In this document: positions 60,222 to 62,858 of the stretch, piece by piece | Position numbering within the stretch: position 1 is the first letter of the stretch | Layout of the letters: every line of letters begins with the position of its first letter | Source of the DNA: Christensenella sp. UBA4263 | GTDB lineage: Bacteria > Bacillota > Clostridia > Christensenellales > Aristaeellaceae | Length of the DNA stretch: 62,858 nucleotides | Assembly (NCBI GenBank): GCA_002395225.1 | Contig: DGWH01000134.1 | Coordinates: 34,973-97,830 of the forward strand | Direction: 5' to 3' | Notes under the pieces: model-generated | Seen by the model: the letters and a program-made list of their open reading frames with translations, nothing else | Database searches by the model: none | What the model was told of the DNA's origin: nothing | Translations under genes and position numbers: made by a program

Positions 60222-61037
60222 ATGAATCAATTTCAACTGATTGCGCTGGATATTGACGGAACGCTGCTTGACAGTCGGAAGAATCTGCCGGAGACCTGTG
60301 TGCGGGCCATTCGGGAGGTGACGGAGGCCGGAAAAACCGCTGCATTTGCAACCGGCCGGGCGCTCAGCGAAATTGTTGAATTCGAGCCGCTTCTCCCTGA
60401 AATCCGGTATGCGGTTTTTTCAAGCGGCGCGGGAATCTATGATTTTAAGGAAAAGAAAATGGCTGCGCTGACGGAGATTGCGCCGGAGACGGCCGCGGCG
60501 ATTCTGGAAAGGGTCAGGGAAAAAGACGTTATGCCGCAGATTGTCCTGCCGCAGATTGATGTCATTCAGGAAAGTCATATGCAGAATCTCGACCACTTCC
60601 ACATGGGCGTATATCGTCACCTGTATGAACATGCAATGACACTGGTCCCGGACATTTTTGATTTTTTCAGGCAGAATACGGAACCGGTTCTGAAAATAAA
60701 TCTGTATCATGCCGATCAGGAGGAGCGCCCGACAACGCTCGAGGCACTGCATTCCCTTGATATTGAAACGGTCTATTCGGAAATCTCCTCCATCGAATGC
60801 TCCCCCAGAGGCGTCAGTAAGGGATCCGGTCTTTTACATCTTTGCCGTTTTCTCGGCATTGATCCGGCTGAATGCATCGCGGTCGGAGATGCGGAAAATG
60901 ATCTTTCCATGATTGAGGCAGCCGGTCTTGGCGTTGCAATGGGCAATGCCGGTTCCCGGGTAAAGGCAGCGGCACAGCTGGTGGTAAGCGATAATGACCA
61001 TGGCGGCTGTGCAGAGGCAATTCGCCTTTTATTATGA
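60222..61037 (+). CDS. Cof-type HAD-superfamily hydrolase
   Basis: A cytoplasmic phosphatase of 271 residues, probably acting on sugar phosphates or similar metabolites. HAD motif I is ALDIDGTLLDS (D10, D12), motif II is ATGR, the lysine motif follows VSKGSGL, and motif IV is VGDAENDLSMIEAAG. The C2-type cap lies between motifs II and III. The start ATG 60222 lies after GGAGG. Confidence 0.92.
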   Translation: MNQFQLIALDIDGTLLDSRKNLPETCVRAIREVTEAGKTAAFATGRALSEIVEFEPLLPEIRYAVFSSGAGIYDFKEKKMAALTEIAPETAAAILERVREKDVMPQIVLPQIDVIQESHMQNLDHFHMGVYRHLYEHAMTLVPDIFDFFRQNTEPVLKINLYHADQEERPTTLEALHSLDIETVYSEISSIECSPRGVSKGSGLLHLCRFLGIDPAECIAVGDAENDLSMIEAAGLGVAMGNAGSRVKAAAQLVVSDNDHGGCAEAIRLLL

Positions 61038-61084
61038 ACATCAGTCCTGTTCGTCAGGGGTTTTTCGGATGAAATGGGAATGAT

Positions 61085-61114
61085 TTGCATCCCATGTTAG
61101 ATTTGTGGTATAAT
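61085..61114 (+). promoter_or_regulatory. Promoter for the secreted repeat protein
   Basis: TTGCAT (61085-61090), 18-base spacer, TATAAT (61109-61114), with TGG directly before the -10 (extended -10). Confidence 0.75.
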
Positions 61115-61157
61115 CGCACAGCAGAAAATCAATTTGAAAGGAGGTTTCACCGTTCGT

Positions 61158-62858
61158 ATGAAAAAGCAGATGGCAGTGCTCGTGATGTTTTTCGCTTTAA
61201 CCCTTGTCCCTGGATGCCTGTACGCAAAGGAGCTTGGGCCTGCATATACGTATTCCGAACTGCTGCAGCTGATTGAGGAAGCCGGACGCGGGGACACCGT
61301 GCTGGTATCCGGCATGATTCAGGCGGATGAAACCGTTCCTTTAATAACCACGGAAGATGTTGCCATATGTTCTGCTCCGAATCAGAAAGCGGTCATATCC
61401 GGAATGCATATTCTGGATTCCAATCTGTCTTTTTCGGATGTGGAACTGATTGACTCGCTTGATATCCATGGTTCATCAAAGGTTATGCTTGCGGAGAATG
61501 TAAAGGTTTCCGGAGGCAAAGATGCGGCAATTCGGTTTAAGGGAGACGGAGAACTGATTATCACCCCTTCCTGTTCCATCACGGCGACGGATGGTGCAAA
61601 CGGCATCAGGATTGAGCATGAAGGTGGCAGCTTTTATGCGGCACTGGAAGGAACGGTTGTCGGCGGTTCCGCCGATATCGGAGGCGCAGGCGTAATCGTC
61701 TCTCCCCTCAACAAAGAAGGCGTGCTGCTGATTGGCGGGGATATTTCCGGCGGAAAAGGAACCGACATCGGCGGAAATGCGGTTAATCTCTATGATATTG
61801 GCGGGAATGCCTATATTTCCGTCATCGGTTCCATTCAGGGCGGCATAGGCCCTGTCGGAGGAAATGGCCTTCAGATCATTTCCCCCCGTGATACGTCGAA
61901 TATTGGCATCATTGGCCAGGTTAAAGGCGGCGAAGGAGATGCCTTCGGCGGAAATGCAGTTGTTGTTCTGAATGCGGAGGATCGCAGCTCCATTGCTCTT
62001 TCCGGCGCGTTAATTGGAGGAAACAGCAGCAGTGAGTCCAGTGATCCGGGTCAGTCCCTTCTCCTGGTGGGAAACGGTGCACTCAATCATATGTATTCAA
62101 ACGGCTGTCTGCTTGAAGATGGACAGGTTATTGCCAATGTGAATCCCATTTCGACAACAGATCCTTCAGCCGGACTGCCGGAGAATGGAAGCACGGCGGA
62201 CAATGGAACCCAATCCGGCGGAACGGAAACCATTGATGTTAACGGAATCTATGAGGAAGCGAACCGGATGGAACCATCTGCTGAGATGGCCCAGCCTGCG
62301 CCGGTCCCGGCGAATGGAACATCAGAGGCTTCCGGGAAAGCAACTTCCCCGATCCTGACAGAGACAGAAAGCAAACCAGCTGAGGCTGAGACAAAGCCGG
62401 TTCAGCAGATTGCAGTTGAGTCCCCCTCCCTGAAACAGAATGAGACGACGGAATCAGGCAAAACAACGCCTGAGACGGCAGGAACAACCGAGGGTGCCTC
62501 AACTGAGCAGAAGGCCTCTGAACCAGCTGCAGAAACGGATACAGATGGCTCAAAGCAGAGCACTGTCACCGGAGATGAATCTGCATTAGCGGAAAACTCC
62601 ACAGAGACACCGGCCAAAGATTCTCCGACTGAACAGACGGACCAAGCGCCGGCAGAAAATCCGGCTGAAGGGAATGCTGCTGCTGACAATGAGCAGACTC
62701 CTTCCAACAATGAGACGCCCTCTTCTTCGGATAAGGAACAGACGATTCCGACGGATGAAGCGGTGTCCCCCGCTCCTGCAGACGCGGTACAGACCGTTCC
62801 GGCGAATGAAGAGTCTCCCTCTGCTCCGACAGACAGCGAACAGACGGTGCCGGTGAAT
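61158..62858 (+). CDS. Large secreted beta-repeat protein with Pro/Thr/Glu-rich tail (3' end missing)
   Basis: An open reading frame of 567 codons runs off the window without a stop. ATG 61158 follows AAAGGAGG. It has a signal peptide (MAVLVMFFALTLVPGCLYA, possibly lipidated at Cys20) and then about 300 residues of short Gly-rich strand repeats such as GGSADIGGAG, DISGGKGTDIGGNA, SIQGGIGPVGGNG and QVKGGEGDAFGGNA, each about 20-25 residues apart. This suggests a right-handed beta-helix or similar solenoid. From about residue 330 the protein is low complexity (Glu, Thr, Pro, Ala, Ser), with degenerate repeats like EQTIPTDEA and EQTVPVN. It is probably an envelope or surface stalk. No enzymatic motif is seen. 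Confidence 0.8.
   Translation, partial: MKKQMAVLVMFFALTLVPGCLYAKELGPAYTYSELLQLIEEAGRGDTVLVSGMIQADETVPLITTEDVAICSAPNQKAVISGMHILDSNLSFSDVELIDSLDIHGSSKVMLAENVKVSGGKDAAIRFKGDGELIITPSCSITATDGANGIRIEHEGGSFYAALEGTVVGGSADIGGAGVIVSPLNKEGVLLIGGDISGGKGTDIGGNAVNLYDIGGNAYISVIGSIQGGIGPVGGNGLQIISPRDTSNIGIIGQVKGGEGDAFGGNAVVVLNAEDRSSIALSGALIGGNSSSESSDPGQSLLLVGNGALNHMYSNGCLLEDGQVIANVNPISTTDPSAGLPENGSTADNGTQSGGTETIDVNGIYEEANRMEPSAEMAQPAPVPANGTSEASGKATSPILTETESKPAEAETKPVQQIAVESPSLKQNETTESGKTTPETAGTTEGASTEQKASEPAAETDTDGSKQSTVTGDESALAENSTETPAKDSPTEQTDQAPAENPAEGNAAADNEQTPSNNETPSSSDKEQTIPTDEAVSPAPADAVQTVPANEESPSAPTDSEQTVPVN

Noticed and set aside
1..62858. CRISPR arrays, rRNA and tRNA genes
   Set aside because: No regularly spaced identical repeats, no rRNA-like blocks and no tRNA TPsiC-type motif in an intergenic gap were seen by eye. 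A tRNAscan or CRISPR search would settle it.

Overview
The window reads as a chromosomal segment of an anaerobic member of the Bacillota, most likely class Clostridia. The evidence is the mreBCD-pbp2-(minD-like)-rodA order, a DUF1292 protein, a polA-coaE-lytic transglycosylase block, VanW/SH3 proteins, a class III (oxygen-sensitive) ribonucleotide reductase, an EF-P gene beside a CD1247-like zinc-ribbon protein, and AGGAGG-type ribosome binding sites with sigma-A-like promoters. Base composition looks close to 50-55% GC by eye. An order such as Christensenellales is only a guess. I saw no rRNA, tRNA, CRISPR array, insertion sequence or prophage, and almost every stretch is ordinary dense coding sequence.

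Layout. 1-7.4 kb: cell-elongation cluster (mreB, mreC, mreD, PBP2, a degenerate MinD-like ATPase, rodA). 7.5-16.8 kb: DEAD-box helicase, DUF1292 protein, then leftward genes for a Xer-type recombinase, RNase HI, ProC, a sugar isomerase, a Gfo/Idh/MocA oxidoreductase, PriA and a secreted FMN-binding-like protein. 16.9-20.4 kb: hexuronate operon uxuA-uxuB-gntR behind a 24-bp perfect palindrome that overlaps its promoter. 20.5-27.9 kb: PAP2-type membrane protein, SH3 lipoprotein, polA, a CoaE-lytic transglycosylase fusion and a peptide-type binding protein. 27.9-32.5 kb: a DUF1538 membrane protein paired with a tandem PII-like protein, an SH3 protein, pfkA and a small membrane protein. 32.6-35.8 kb: tctCBA tripartite tricarboxylate transporter. 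35.9-40.2 kb: glycosyltransferase plus EAL/degenerate-GGDEF protein. 40.7-46.8 kb: TPR and DUF4037 pair, nrdG, nrdD carrying a fused redoxin domain, and trxB. 46.8-51.4 kb: polyprenyl-phosphate sugar transferase, HtrA protease, MATE exporter. 51.4-59.8 kb (leftward): nucleoside kinase, HI0933-type flavoprotein, RpiR regulator, surE, two VanW proteins, zinc-ribbon protein and efp. 60.1 kb to the end: a Cof-type HAD phosphatase and the 5' part of a large secreted repeat protein.

The most unusual items are: (1) dephospho-CoA kinase fused through a transmembrane helix to an extracytoplasmic lytic transglycosylase; (2) a class III ribonucleotide reductase with its own C-terminal CPNC redoxin domain, translationally overlapped by thioredoxin reductase; (3) two leader regions, about 8 kb apart, that share an ordered series of short sequence blocks and precede two envelope-glycan glycosyltransferase genes, one of which is co-directional with an EAL protein; (4) a MinD relative lacking the signature lysine, between pbp2 and rodA, with no minC or minE; and (5) the DUF1538/tandem-PII pair.
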